Assembly (NCBI RefSeq): GCF_008704655.1
Contig: NZ_CP023688.1
Coordinates: forward strand, 124,001 to 188,000
DNA: 64,000 nucleotides
Direction: 5' to 3'
Origin: Streptomyces rimosus
GTDB taxonomy: Bacteria > Actinomycetota > Actinomycetes > Streptomycetales > Streptomycetaceae
Shown here: positions 27,811 to 37,145 of the stretch, piece after piece
How the letters are laid out: every line of letters begins with the position of its first letter
Position numbering within the stretch: position 1 is the stretch's first letter
Made by a program: the position numbers and the translations under genes
The notes under the pieces: model-generated
Database searches by the model: none
Seen by the model: the letters and a program-made list of their open reading frames with translations, nothing else
Told to the model about the DNA's origin: nothing

Positions 27811-29415
27811 TTGTCCCGCACGGACTGGTGGCGCAGCGCCGCCATCTACCAGGTGTACGTCCGCTCCTTCGCCGACGCGAACGGTGACGGGACCGGCGAT
27901 CTGGCCGGGGTACGCGCCCGGCTGCCGTACCTGGCGGAGCTCGGCGTGGACGCCCTGTGGTTCACCCCCTGGTATCTCTCGCCGCTCGCCGACGGCGGTT
28001 ACGACGTCGCCGACTACCGCACCGTGGACCCGGCCTTCGGCACCCTCGCCGAGGCCGAGGCGCTACTGGCCGAGGCGCGCGAGCTGGGCCTGCGTACCAT
28101 CGTGGACATCGTCCCGAACCACGTCTCGGACCAGCATCCATGGTTCAAGGCCGCGCTCGCCGCCGGCCCCGGATCGCCGGAACAGGAGCTGTTCCACTTC
28201 CGGCCGCCCTCCCCCGCGCCGCCGAACGACTGGGTGGGCGAGTTCGGCGGCGTGCCCTGGTCCCGTACCGAGAGCGGGCAGTGGTATTTGCACCTGTTCA
28301 GTCCCGAGCAACCGGATCTCAACTGGAACCACCCACAGGTGCGCCAGGAACACGAGGACGTGCTGCGCTTCTGGTTCGAGCGCGGCGCGGCAGGCGTACG
28401 GATCGACTCCGCCGCGCTGCTCGCGAAGGCCGACGGGCTGCCCGACATGCCCCGCGACGGCGGCCCGCACCCCTTCCACGACCGGCCGGAACTGCACGGC
28501 ATCTACCGGTCCTGGCGGCGCCTGGCCGAGGAGTACGGGGCCGTGCTGATCGGCGAGATCTGGCTGCCGGACGCCGAGCGTTTCGCCCGCTACCTGCGCC
28601 CCGACGAGCTGCACACCGCCTTCAACTTCGACTTCCTGGCCCGCCCCTGGGACACGGCCGAGCTGCGCGCGTCCATCGACCTCACGCTGGCCGCGCACGC
28701 CCCCGTGGGCGCTCCCGCCACCTGGGTGCTGGCCAACCACGACGTGACCCGTACGGTCACCCGCTACGGCCGGGCCGAGGACACCGGCTTCGCCTTCGAA
28801 CGCAAACGTTTCGGCGTACCCACCGACCTCGCCCTGGGCACCCGCCGAGCGCGCGCCGCCGCGCTGCTCACCCTGGCCCTGCCCGGCTCGGTCTACCTCT
28901 ACCAGGGCGAGGAGCTGGGCCTGCCGGAGGCGGAGATCCCGCGCGAGCTGATCCAGGACCCGATGCACGCCCGTTCCGGCGGGGTGGACCCGGGCCGGGA
29001 CGGCTGCCGGGTGCCGCTGCCCTGGCGCGCCGAAGGCGAGGACGGCCCGGGCTGGCTGCCGCGCCCGGCGGACTGGTCGAGTTACGCGGCCGAACGGCAG
29101 GCCGCCGACCCGGACTCGATGCTCGCGCTGTATCGGACCGCGCTGCGGCTGCGGCGCTCCTTCCGGGACGCGGGACCGCTGCACTGGCTGCGTACGGAGG
29201 CGCCGGAGGCGCTGGCGTTCGCGCGGACGGTGGCGCGTGGTGGTGCCGTACTGGGCAGTGGCTCCGTACTTGAGGGCAGCACCTTGCTGTGCGTCGTCAA
29301 CTTCGGGCCGCGGGACATGGTCCTCCCCGCCCACCGAGAACTCCTCCTAGCGAGCGGCCCCCTGACTTCAGGAGGCGCGCTGCCGCAGGACACGGCGGTC
29401 TGGCTGCGGGCCTGA
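27811..29415 (+). CDS. aglA: GH13 alpha-glucosidase
   Basis: A 534-aa cytoplasmic enzyme of the alpha-amylase superfamily. The catalytic set is complete: nucleophile Asp199 (GVRIDSAAL), acid/base Glu249 (IGEIW) and transition-state Asp311 (NHDVTRT), with region I VDIVPNHVSDQHPW. It should cleave imported maltose and maltodextrins to glucose. The start is a TTG preceded by GAAAGGA; no ATG fits. It follows malG after about 80 bp, the order known from the Streptomyces mal locus. It is probably also controlled by MalR. Confidence 0.92.
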   Translation: MSRTDWWRSAAIYQVYVRSFADANGDGTGDLAGVRARLPYLAELGVDALWFTPWYLSPLADGGYDVADYRTVDPAFGTLAEAEALLAEARELGLRTIVDIVPNHVSDQHPWFKAALAAGPGSPEQELFHFRPPSPAPPNDWVGEFGGVPWSRTESGQWYLHLFSPEQPDLNWNHPQVRQEHEDVLRFWFERGAAGVRIDSAALLAKADGLPDMPRDGGPHPFHDRPELHGIYRSWRRLAEEYGAVLIGEIWLPDAERFARYLRPDELHTAFNFDFLARPWDTAELRASIDLTLAAHAPVGAPATWVLANHDVTRTVTRYGRAEDTGFAFERKRFGVPTDLALGTRRARAAALLTLALPGSVYLYQGEELGLPEAEIPRELIQDPMHARSGGVDPGRDGCRVPLPWRAEGEDGPGWLPRPADWSSYAAERQAADPDSMLALYRTALRLRRSFRDAGPLHWLRTEAPEALAFARTVARGGAVLGSGSVLEGSTLLCVVNFGPRDMVLPAHRELLLASGPLTSGGALPQDTAVWLRA

Positions 29416-29456
29416 CCCGCGTACGACCGCCCCCTCTCCCCACAGAAGGGAACGTC

Positions 29457-31952
29457 ATGGGCACAACAGAACACACCACACAGCGCACCGCGCCACGCAG
29501 AAGAGCTTGGCGGCCCGTACTGGCCGCCGTGCTCAGCACCGGACTGATGCTGAGCGGCTGGCAGGCCGCTTCTGCCGGAACGCCGACGAACGGCGGAAGC
29601 GCGGCTCCCCTCCCGGCCACCTTCAGCGGCGACGGGGCCGCCCGCGCGCACGACGGCGATCCGGCCTCGTACGCGAAGGGCAGCGCCTCCCACTGGATAA
29701 GGGCCGACCTCGGCGCGACCCGCCGCCTGGACCGGGTTGAGCTCTCCCTGCCCGGCGAGGCCCAGCGGGTCAAGCTCCAGGGCTCCGCCAATGGCCGCGA
29801 CTTCGTGGACCTGTCCGACACGCAGGCCCGCAAGGGCAAGGTCACATTGCGCCTGGACGGTGCCCCCGTGCGCTACGTCCAGGTCGTCGGCGCACATCGG
29901 GTCGGGGAACTCGCGCTGTACGGCGCGGCATCGGGCGACTCCACGCCCCCACCGGCGCCCCGCGGCGTCCACCTGAACGGTGCGACGCTGAGCTGGGAGC
30001 GTGCCGCCGGAGCCTCCGGGTACGACATCTACGCCGACGGCCGGCTGCGCGCCGGGCTGCCCGCGACGGCGACGCATTGGCAGGACACCACGGCGCCCGG
30101 CGGTGCCGCGCGGAAGACCGTCTACAGCGTGCGGGCCCGGGACGCGGCGGGCAACCAGTCCCCGGACAGCCGTACGGTCACCCGTACCGTCGCCGCGGGC
30201 AAGGGCTCCTCGCGCGCCGCGTTCACTCCCCCAGCCGGAAAGCCCCGGCCCACGCCGCTGCGCGCCAAGGCCGCTCGCGGCGCCACCATGCCGTACACCA
30301 CGGTCGAGGCGGAATCGGGCGCCGTCGGCGGGGGCGCCCAGGTGGTCGGCCCCAACCGTAAGATCGGCGACTTGGCGGGCGAGGCGTCGGGGCGCAAGGC
30401 CGTGACGCTCAAGCAGACGGGCCAGTACGTCGAATTCACCACTCCGGTGGCGACCAACACCCTGGTCACCCGCTTCTCCATTCCCGACGCCCCGGGCGGC
30501 GGGGGCACGAACGCGACCCTGAACGTGTACGTGGACGGCGCGAAGGCAAAGCCGCTGAACCTGACGTCCAAGTACGCCTGGCTCTACGGCCCCGAGGCGT
30601 CCCCGGTGAATGATCCGGGCGCGGGCCCGGCCCGGCACATCTACGACGAGGCGCACCTCGACCTCGGCCACACCGTACCGGCGGGCAGCAGGATCCGGCT
30701 CCAGAAGGACGCCGACAACGCCTCCTCCTACGCCATCGACTTCGTCGACTTCGAGAAGGTCTCCGCGGCGCCGAACCCGAACCCACAGGCATTCGTGCAG
30801 CCGACCGGATTCGGTCACCAGGACGTGCAGAACGCCCTGGACAAGGCCCGCATGGACACCACTGGAAAAATCCAGGGCGTTTACCTGCCGCCGGGCGACT
30901 ACGAAACCTCCAGCAAATTCCAGGTCTACCTCAAGCCGGTCAAGGTGATCGGCGCCGGGCCGTGGTTCACCCGCTTCCACGCCCCGGCCGGCCAGCAGAA
31001 CACCGACGTGGGCTTCCGTGCCGCCGATGGCGCCGACGGCTCGACGTTCTCCGGCTTCGCCTACTTCGGCAACTACACCTCCCGTATCGACGGGCCCGGC
31101 AAGGTATTCGACTTCCAGAACATCTCCGGCATCACCATCGACACCATCTGGGCCGAGCACATGGTCTGCCTCTACTGGGGCGCCAACACCGACCGGATGA
31201 CGCTCAGGAACAACCGTATCCGCGACACCTTCGCCGACGGCCTGAACATGACCAACGGCTCCACCGACAACCTGGTGACCAACAACGAGGCCCGGTCCAC
31301 CGGCGACGACTCCTTCGCCCTGTTCTCCGCGCTCGACGCGGGCGGCGGCGACCAGCGCAACAACGTCTACGAAAACCTCACCTCCAAACTCACCTGGCGG
31401 GCCGCGGGCCTGGCCGTCTACGGCGGCCAGCTCAACACCTTCCGCAATATCCACATCGCGGACACCCTGGTCTACTCCGGAGTGACCGTCTCCTCCCTGG
31501 ACTTCGGCTTCCCGATGAACGGCTTCGGCCCCGGCCGGACCACGTTCGAAAACCTCCGCATCGAGCGGGCGGGCGGCCACTTCTGGAACGGCCAGACCTT
31601 CCCGGGAATCTGGCTCTTCTCGGCCTCCAAGCCCTTCCGGGCGATCCGGGTGAACGGCGCCCAGATCACCGACCCGACCTACCACGGCATCATGTTCCAG
31701 ACGAACTACACAGGCCAGCAGCCACAGAACCGCATCGAAGACACCGAATTCTCGGACGTGACCATCACCGGCGCGAAGAAGAGCGGCGACGAGTACAACG
31801 CCAAGTCCGGCATCGCAATCTGGGCCAACGAAATGCCGGAACCGGGCCAGGGCCCGGCAGCAGGGAAGGCGACCTTCCGCAGGCTGACCCTGCGGGACAA
31901 CGCGGAGAACATTCGTAATACGACGTCTACGTTCCAGATCGGCGTGGAGTAG
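29457..31952 (+). CDS. Secreted GH87-like mycodextranase / alpha-1,3-glucanase
   Basis: An 831-aa precursor with a Sec signal (LSTGLMLSGWQAASA). A discoidin-like domain (about 45-160), a fibronectin III module (about 165-245), a CBM6/35-like carbohydrate-binding domain (about 275-435), and a parallel beta-helix (about 440-831) follow, the last with repeated N/D-rich turns and acidic motifs such as TGDDSFALF. This matches GH87 enzymes that cut alpha-1,3/1,4-glucans such as nigeran. It lies 42 bp after aglA and likely belongs to the mal transcript, linking extracellular glucan hydrolysis with MalEFG uptake. The GH87 call is from motif pattern, not a search. Confidence 0.8.
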   Translation: MGTTEHTTQRTAPRRRAWRPVLAAVLSTGLMLSGWQAASAGTPTNGGSAAPLPATFSGDGAARAHDGDPASYAKGSASHWIRADLGATRRLDRVELSLPGEAQRVKLQGSANGRDFVDLSDTQARKGKVTLRLDGAPVRYVQVVGAHRVGELALYGAASGDSTPPPAPRGVHLNGATLSWERAAGASGYDIYADGRLRAGLPATATHWQDTTAPGGAARKTVYSVRARDAAGNQSPDSRTVTRTVAAGKGSSRAAFTPPAGKPRPTPLRAKAARGATMPYTTVEAESGAVGGGAQVVGPNRKIGDLAGEASGRKAVTLKQTGQYVEFTTPVATNTLVTRFSIPDAPGGGGTNATLNVYVDGAKAKPLNLTSKYAWLYGPEASPVNDPGAGPARHIYDEAHLDLGHTVPAGSRIRLQKDADNASSYAIDFVDFEKVSAAPNPNPQAFVQPTGFGHQDVQNALDKARMDTTGKIQGVYLPPGDYETSSKFQVYLKPVKVIGAGPWFTRFHAPAGQQNTDVGFRAADGADGSTFSGFAYFGNYTSRIDGPGKVFDFQNISGITIDTIWAEHMVCLYWGANTDRMTLRNNRIRDTFADGLNMTNGSTDNLVTNNEARSTGDDSFALFSALDAGGGDQRNNVYENLTSKLTWRAAGLAVYGGQLNTFRNIHIADTLVYSGVTVSSLDFGFPMNGFGPGRTTFENLRIERAGGHFWNGQTFPGIWLFSASKPFRAIRVNGAQITDPTYHGIMFQTNYTGQQPQNRIEDTEFSDVTITGAKKSGDEYNAKSGIAIWANEMPEPGQGPAAGKATFRRLTLRDNAENIRNTTSTFQIGVE

Positions 31953-31961
31953 GGGGAGGTT

Positions 31962-31997
31962 GTGGCCGGGTCGCTGTGGGGGGGGCGGCCCGGCCAC
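31962..31997 (+). terminator. Terminator of the mal/GH87 operon
   Basis: GTGGCCGGG pairs perfectly with CCCGGCCAC across an 18-nt loop, 10 bp after the GH87 stop codon. It ends the malE-to-glucanase transcription unit. Confidence 0.6.
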
Positions 31998-32068
31998 GTT
32001 GAGTATCGCCGACAGCTCGCCATCGCTGGCAACCTGCCGCCTATATGCCTCCTCGAAAACCCTGACAC

Positions 32069-32260
32069 CTACCGGCTTGAACGCGCTAATCGTTGCCCGT
32101 CGACGTCGGCAGTGTTCGGTGTGTCGAAGCGGCGTCGGCCGAAGCGGATGAATGCGTGCCAGGCGTGTTCTGTGTCCAGGTCGGTGAGTGGCTGCCGCTC
32201 TGCCCGCAAGTCGGCTTCGAGCAGGCGCACGGCCTCGTCCGTTGGCGGGCTGCTGGGCAT
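32069..32260 (-). CDS. Small hypothetical protein
   Basis: A 63-aa charged protein (DEAVRLLEADLRAERQPL, then HAWHAFIRFGRRRFD) with no recognised family. The start at 32260 is chosen because AGGGAAG lies about 9 nt upstream. ATGs at 32296 and 32347 are in frame but lack good ribosome binding sites. It follows the 351-aa hypothetical gene after about 60 bp and is probably in its operon. Confidence 0.6.
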   Translation of the reverse strand: MPSSPPTDEAVRLLEADLRAERQPLTDLDTEHAWHAFIRFGRRRFDTPNTADVDGQRLARSSR

Positions 32261-32318
32261 TGTGTTGCTTCCCTGTTTCTTTTGTTTCTTGCTCATAGGG
32301 GTGGAGGACGGAATGCCG

Positions 32319-33374
32319 TCAGAAGCAGTGAGCGTACCCACGGTCATTCACCCGATCGTAGATCTCACGCAGCCACGGCTGTCGGACCTCCGGTATGCGT
32401 GCCAGCGTGTAGAGGAAGACGTTCCTGTCGGGCCGGAACAATTCCCATGGGCGCATCGGCGGCGGATCATCCCGTATGACGCCGTCGGGCAGTCCTCCTG
32501 TCGCCGGGAGCAGCAGCCGTTCGTCAGGGGCGACCAGGTGCCGCCACATGTCAAAAGGCAGAGGGAAGCTCTGCTTGATGCCCGGCGCTCGCCAGAACTC
32601 GCCTGTCCGTGGATTTTTCGGCACCAGGAAGATGTGGTCATCCGAGTTCCGGACGGGAAGGCCCGGCCCTGCCGGAACCACTGCCTTCGCCGGTGTGCCT
32701 GACGGGAGCAACGCATCGAGCAGGCGGCCGAGCAGGTCCGTCATGAGGCCGTCGGGCAGGGCGACGGGCCTGCCGCCCGACGCCGCCAGCAGATGCGCCA
32801 GTCCAGCTCCGACCGCCGCGGCCCACTGCGCGCTCCAGGCCCCGGAGGGATCGATCGGCGGCGTTGCCGGGCGCCCCTGCGCATCCCAGTCGGCCGTCGT
32901 TCCAGTGGACGCGTCGGCGGGCAGGCCGCGTACGGCGTCCGGGGCGAACCACACCGCCTGCCACAATGAGCAGTCGTCGATACGGGTCGCCACTGCCAGA
33001 CCGCATCGGGCGCAGGCCAGATTGGGGCCGTCGCTCCCATCCAGCCCACAGCAGTAGCCGCCGCACCTTTCCGGAATGAGGTCGGTGCCGCGAACGTCAC
33101 CCGGCGCGATGGCAATCGCTCCCGGGGTGCCGAAGGAGAGCGTATGGACCGGCGCGAACACGCCGCGGTCTGCCGCCTTTTCCTCTCCGACCTCACTCCA
33201 CGGACGCCAGGGCGGCCCGGAAGGCTCCGGGTCCACGGCGTAGGTTCCCGATTCCATGAGAACCGGGAGCAGTACTCCATTGCCCCATTGCTGATGGGCA
33301 TGGGCGGGAAGCGCAGCCTGCGAAAGGGGAGCACTGAGCACAGCACCGCACCCCGCACACACGAATTCCGTCAT
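32319..33374 (-). CDS. Conserved-looking hypothetical protein with N-terminal zinc-ribbon-like Cys pair
   Basis: A 351-aa soluble protein I cannot assign. The N-terminus MTEFVCAGCGAVLSAPL carries a CxxC, and a second set CGGYCCGLDG with CARCG follows at about residues 105-125, so a zinc site is likely. The C-terminal part has a well-formed DDHIFLVPKNPRTGEFWRAP segment. GC bias and length support a real gene. It is the first gene of a short minus-strand unit with the small protein downstream. Confidence 0.75.
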   Translation of the reverse strand: MTEFVCAGCGAVLSAPLSQAALPAHAHQQWGNGVLLPVLMESGTYAVDPEPSGPPWRPWSEVGEEKAADRGVFAPVHTLSFGTPGAIAIAPGDVRGTDLIPERCGGYCCGLDGSDGPNLACARCGLAVATRIDDCSLWQAVWFAPDAVRGLPADASTGTTADWDAQGRPATPPIDPSGAWSAQWAAAVGAGLAHLLAASGGRPVALPDGLMTDLLGRLLDALLPSGTPAKAVVPAGPGLPVRNSDDHIFLVPKNPRTGEFWRAPGIKQSFPLPFDMWRHLVAPDERLLLPATGGLPDGVIRDDPPPMRPWELFRPDRNVFLYTLARIPEVRQPWLREIYDRVNDRGYAHCF

Positions 33375-33538
33375 ACGTCCTCTCTGCTGCAGATCTGCGC
33401 ACTATGCCGGTTCCGCGGGGCGGCGGCCAACGTATTTGCGTAGCGCCGGGCACCCGGTGTGAGCGAGCCGGTCGGCGTGTCCGAATGTGACAGTCGATCG
33501 TCATTGCGGCTGCCGGCGGCAGCGGTGAGGATCAATGC

Positions 33539-34531
33539 ATGTCCGCTTCACACCGTGTCGTCATCGCCGTCTTCCCCGATGTCGATCTCCTTGATGTCAC
33601 CGGCCCGGCCGAGGTCTTCGCCCTGGCCAACCGGGAGACCGGGGGCCGGGCCGGCTATGAGGTGCGTCTCGCCGGGCCGGTTGCCGGGCCGGTGCGTACG
33701 TCGGCGGGGGTGCAGCTGTTCGCCGACGTGGGTTTCGAGGACGTGCGGGGGCAGGTGGACACCCTGGTGGTTCCGGGGGCGGTCGATATGGGCGAGGACG
33801 GGCCCGTTGCCCGTATCGATGCCGAGGTCGTGGCGTGGGTGAAGGAAATGGCCCCGCACGCGCGGCGAGTGGCTTCGGTGTGTGTCGGCGCGCATGTGCT
33901 GGCCGCGGCCGGGCTGCTGGACGGGAAGACGGCGACCACCCACTGGTCGACGGCCGCCCAGCTCGCCGCCGACCATCCGGACGTCACGGTCGACGCAGAC
34001 CCGATCTTCGTCCGTTCCGACTGCGGGCGGCTGTGGACCGGGGCCGGGATCAGTGCCTGCCTGGACCTCGCGCTGGCCCTGGTGGCCGAGGATCTGGGCG
34101 AGCAGACGGCCCTGGCGGTGGCCCGGCAGCTGGTGATGTACCTCAAGCGGCAGGGCGGGCAGAGCCAGTTCTCCGTACCGCTGAGCCGTCCGGCCGCCGA
34201 GCGCCGGGATATCGACGAGCTGCGCCTGTGGATCGCCGACCACCTCGACGCGGACCTGTCCGCGCCGGCGCTGGCCGCCCGTATGTGTCTCAGCGAACGG
34301 CACTTTGCCCGCGTCTTCAAGCAGGAGACGGGCAGCAGTCCCGCCGCCTACGTCGAGGAGGCCCGCGTCGAGATGGCGCGGCGGCTGCTGGAGACCACCG
34401 ACTGCCCGCTCGACCAGGTCGCGGCCGCTGCCGGGCTCGGGTCGGCGGAGACCTTGCACCGGGCCTTCCGGCGGCAGCTCGCCACCACCCCGGCGGCCTA
34501 CCGCCGCCGCTTCCGCGCCCGGCCCGCCTGA
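33539..34531 (+). CDS. GlxA-type regulator (DJ-1/PfpI domain fused to AraC HTH)
   Basis: A 330-aa protein. Residues 1-185 form a DJ-1/PfpI-like domain with the nucleophile-elbow VASVCVGAHVLAAAG and the following THW; residues about 220-325 form an AraC-type double helix-turn-helix (LAARMCLSERHFARVFKQ and the second DQVAAAAGLGSAETLHRAF). Such regulators activate amidohydrolase or stress genes. The ATG at 33539 follows GGTGAGGATCA. The isochorismatase-like gene lies 115 bp downstream on the same strand and is its likely partner. The ligand is unknown. Confidence 0.92.
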   Translation: MSASHRVVIAVFPDVDLLDVTGPAEVFALANRETGGRAGYEVRLAGPVAGPVRTSAGVQLFADVGFEDVRGQVDTLVVPGAVDMGEDGPVARIDAEVVAWVKEMAPHARRVASVCVGAHVLAAAGLLDGKTATTHWSTAAQLAADHPDVTVDADPIFVRSDCGRLWTGAGISACLDLALALVAEDLGEQTALAVARQLVMYLKRQGGQSQFSVPLSRPAAERRDIDELRLWIADHLDADLSAPALAARMCLSERHFARVFKQETGSSPAAYVEEARVEMARRLLETTDCPLDQVAAAAGLGSAETLHRAFRRQLATTPAAYRRRFRARPA

Positions 34532-34646
34532 ACCGCCGTATCCACAAGTACCTATCTATAAGCGCCTACTACCTACACACATCGGGGCGTGTGCGGCTTC
34601 GTCATGCCCGGATGCCCCCATCCCCTCCCCTGCGAAAGGTTTCCCG

Positions 34647-35276
34647 ATGACCGGCATCACCTCCTCCCCCTCCACGACCCTGCGCAACGTGATCGGACTG
34701 GACCAGCAGCCTCCTCGGCTGAGCGAATCCGCCTTGCTCATGATCGACTTCCAGAACACCTACCGCACCGGCGTGATGTCCCTGGACGGCGCCGAACCGG
34801 CCCTCGCGGCCGCCGCCCGCCTGCTGGAACGTGCCCGCGCCGCGGGGACACCGGTGGTTCACGTCATCAACGACGGCGGCGCGAACACCCCGTACGACAT
34901 CCGCGCCCACACCGGTGCCATCAGCGACGCGGTCTCCCCGGTCGACGGAGAACCGGTCGTGGTCAAGCAGTTCCCCAACGCCTTCCACGCGACGGAGCTG
35001 GAGAAGACCCTGAGTGATCTGGGCTTCGGGGCGGGCAGCGGCCGGGATCTCGTGCTGGCCGGCTTCATGACGCACATGTGCGTGGCCTTTACCGCGCAGG
35101 GCGCCTTCAACCTCGGCTACCGGCCCACCGTCGTCGCCGAAACCACCGCCACCCGCGCCCTGACCGCTCCCGACGGTACGGTTCTGTCCGCGGCCGCCCT
35201 TCAGTCCGCCGCCCTGACCACCGTCACGGACCTGTTCGGCCTGGTCGTCCCGGCCGTCGACAGCCTCCGCGACTGA
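34647..35276 (+). CDS. Isochorismatase-like cysteine hydrolase
   Basis: A 209-aa hydrolase of the isochorismatase/nicotinamidase superfamily. The catalytic triad pattern is visible: Asp in LLMIDFQNTY, Lys in VVKQFPNAFH, and Cys in GFMTHMCVAF. Members cleave amides or enol-ethers; this subgroup is usually of unknown substrate. The ATG at 34647 follows GCGAAAGG. It is downstream of a GlxA-type regulator and convergent with an HxlR gene, with only about 20 bp between stops. Confidence 0.88.
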   Translation: MTGITSSPSTTLRNVIGLDQQPPRLSESALLMIDFQNTYRTGVMSLDGAEPALAAAARLLERARAAGTPVVHVINDGGANTPYDIRAHTGAISDAVSPVDGEPVVVKQFPNAFHATELEKTLSDLGFGAGSGRDLVLAGFMTHMCVAFTAQGAFNLGYRPTVVAETTATRALTAPDGTVLSAAALQSAALTTVTDLFGLVVPAVDSLRD

Positions 35277-35295
35277 CGAGTCCCCCGTCGCCCAC

Positions 35296-35676
35296 CTATC
35301 CGGTCTGTCGAGCAGCGTTGTCGTACGCCTCGCGGGCGTCGAGCAGTTCGTCCCAGTGCTCCGCCGTCCAGGCGCAGGCCGCCGCCAGCGGGCGGAGCAT
35401 GCTGCGGCCCAGCGGCGTCAGCTCGTACTCGACGTGCGGGGTGGACCCGGCGTGGACGGTGCGTTTGATCAGTCCGTCGCGTTCGAGGGACCGCAGCGAC
35501 CGGGTGAGGACCTTGGGCGTGACGCGGCTCAGCGGCACCCGTAGCTCGGAGAAACGGCGCGGCCCCTGCTCCAGACAGCGGATGACCAGTGCTGCCCATT
35601 TGTCGCCGAACCGGATCGGATTGAGCGACGAAGGGCACAGTTCGTCGAACATGTCGGCGGGCAGGGGCTCCCTCAT
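35296..35676 (-). CDS. HxlR family transcriptional regulator
   Basis: A 126-aa winged-helix regulator. The HxlR pattern is clear: FGDKWAALVIRCLEQGPRRF, LSRVTPKVLTRSLRSLERDG (recognition helix) and HVEYELTPLGRSML. It is divergent from an NAD(P)-binding protein gene about 135 bp away, which it probably represses. HxlR proteins respond to electrophiles, quinones or aldehydes. No Cys pair for redox sensing stands out beyond the N-terminal Cys in ELCPSSL, which matches the conserved sensor Cys of many members. Confidence 0.92.
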   Translation of the reverse strand: MREPLPADMFDELCPSSLNPIRFGDKWAALVIRCLEQGPRRFSELRVPLSRVTPKVLTRSLRSLERDGLIKRTVHAGSTPHVEYELTPLGRSMLRPLAAACAWTAEHWDELLDAREAYDNAARQTG

Positions 35677-35811
35677 GGCGTCACCCTAGCTGGTCCTCCA
35701 CCGGTCTCTCGGTGGCGTATCAGCGGTATCCCCGTGGAAACCATGCCCCTCGATAGCGTCCGGGCAGCGGCCGGGCGAACGGGCTCCGGCCCAGGTGAGA
35801 GGCGATTCATC

Positions 35812-36468
35812 ATGGACATCGTGGTTTTCGGGGCGGGTGGCCGGGCCGGGCGGCAGGCTGTTGCCGAGGCGCGCCGTCGCGGCCATCGGGTCACCGCCGT
35901 GGTACGCGATCCCGCGGCCCACGGCGGCGGCCCGGCCGGCGTGCGGATCGTGGCCGGTGACGTCACCGACCCGCTGAGCGTCGCCCGTGCGGCCGTCGGG
36001 CACGATGCCGCCATCAATGCCGCCGTGGATCTGTCCGCCCCACCGGCCGAGTTCTTCACGGCGTCGGCCCGTGCCTTGATCACCGGACTGGCGGAGGCGG
36101 GGGTGGGCCGCCTGGTGGCGATCGGGCTCGCGTCGATCATGCCGGGGCCCTCCGGCACCCTCCTGATGGACGAGCCCGGCTATCCGAACGAGTACCGCTC
36201 CTTCTCTCTCGGCCACGCGGCAGGCTTGGAGGAACTGCGGACGTCGTCCGGCCTGAACTGGGCGTACATGGCTCCGGCAGGCGACTTCAATCACGATGAC
36301 CAGGGTGACCAGGGTGACGACGGTGGTGCGCGGACCGGCCGCTACCGCATCACCGAACACGGCGACCCGGCCGACCGGATCTCGTACGCGGACTTCGCGG
36401 TCGCCCTGCTCGACGAGGCCGAGTCGCCTCGGCATCACCGTGCCGCCGTTTGTGTGCGTGAGGGGTGA
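35812..36468 (+). CDS. NAD(P)-dependent oxidoreductase (atypical SDR, NmrA-like)
   Basis: A 218-aa protein with an N-terminal Rossmann motif (VVFGAGGRAGRQAV) and the atypical SDR pattern AGDVTDPLSVARA. It lacks the YxxxK catalytic pair, as do NmrA-like NAD(P)-sensing proteins. The ATG at 35812 is chosen because the Rossmann strand starts there; an upstream ATG has no ribosome binding site. It is divergent from HxlR, a frequent arrangement in which HxlR represses the reductase until an electrophile is present. An Asp/Gly-rich loop (DDQGDQGDDGG) is unusual. Confidence 0.85.
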   Translation: MDIVVFGAGGRAGRQAVAEARRRGHRVTAVVRDPAAHGGGPAGVRIVAGDVTDPLSVARAAVGHDAAINAAVDLSAPPAEFFTASARALITGLAEAGVGRLVAIGLASIMPGPSGTLLMDEPGYPNEYRSFSLGHAAGLEELRTSSGLNWAYMAPAGDFNHDDQGDQGDDGGARTGRYRITEHGDPADRISYADFAVALLDEAESPRHHRAAVCVREG

Positions 36469-36496
36469 CGACGACGGATGGCTTCGGCAGGGCCGT

Positions 36497-37009
36497 CTAA
36501 GCCCCCGCTCCCCGCTCCTCCACCCGCCGCGCCGCCAGCGCGAGTTCCGCGGCCACGGGGGCGAGTGCCTCTTCGGTGAGGAAACCCTCTGCCACGGGTA
36601 TCCCGCCCGCACCGCGGATCGCGTGCTTCAGGCCGGTTGCCCATACGTGTTCGAGGAGGATGAAGGCCGCCGCACTGCCCGGGTCCATGGCTTCGGCCAT
36701 GGACCTGATCTCGGATACGGACAGGCCGAAGGCGCCACCGGCGTCCGGTGACGGGGTCCTCGGCCCTGTCACGGGCGGGCGGTCGCCGGAGAGGCCGAGC
36801 AGTGCGGCGACGGTGTCGCCCATGCTCTCCGCCTGGTAGTCGAGGGTGAAGAGCTGCCCGCCCGGCTCCTTGCGGACGAAGAGCATGTCGAGGACGCGGA
36901 TCTGTTCGCCGGCTTCCAGGACGCCCAGCTCCTCGATGATGCGGCCCTCGAACTTCGCGTCGGGGCCGAAGGCGACGGTCAGCAACTGTACGGGGCCGAT
37001 GCCGGCCAT
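36497..37009 (-). CDS. DUF1269/DUF6325-like small protein
   Basis: A 170-aa soluble protein. It opens MAGIGPVQLLTVAFG and continues with IIEELGVLEAGEQIRVLDMLFVRK, the pattern of DUF6325/DUF1269-like proteins whose function is unknown. The C-terminal half is helical and Ala-rich (HVWATGLKHAIRGAGG). The ATG at 37009 has GGAAGGGAG ahead. It is divergent from the membrane-protein gene upstream, about 135 bp apart. Confidence 0.78.
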   Translation of the reverse strand: MAGIGPVQLLTVAFGPDAKFEGRIIEELGVLEAGEQIRVLDMLFVRKEPGGQLFTLDYQAESMGDTVAALLGLSGDRPPVTGPRTPSPDAGGAFGLSVSEIRSMAEAMDPGSAAAFILLEHVWATGLKHAIRGAGGIPVAEGFLTEEALAPVAAELALAARRVEERGAGA

Positions 37010-37145
37010 GGGGTGCTCCCTTCCGACGGGCCCGGTGACGGGGTGGCCTCCATCCAGCCGGTACGCGCCGTACGCCGCGTCACCCGCCGCAGGTGAGGGC
37101 CGGATGGCGCGGTCTTCGCGACGGTGGCGGCGGAGGTGCGAGGCC

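Noticed and set aside
29082..31997. A 971-aa minus-strand reading frame opposite the GH87-like gene.
   Set aside because: It is the antisense shadow of a high-GC gene: composition is Gly/Val/Arg-rich and no domain is recognisable, while the plus strand encodes clear domains.
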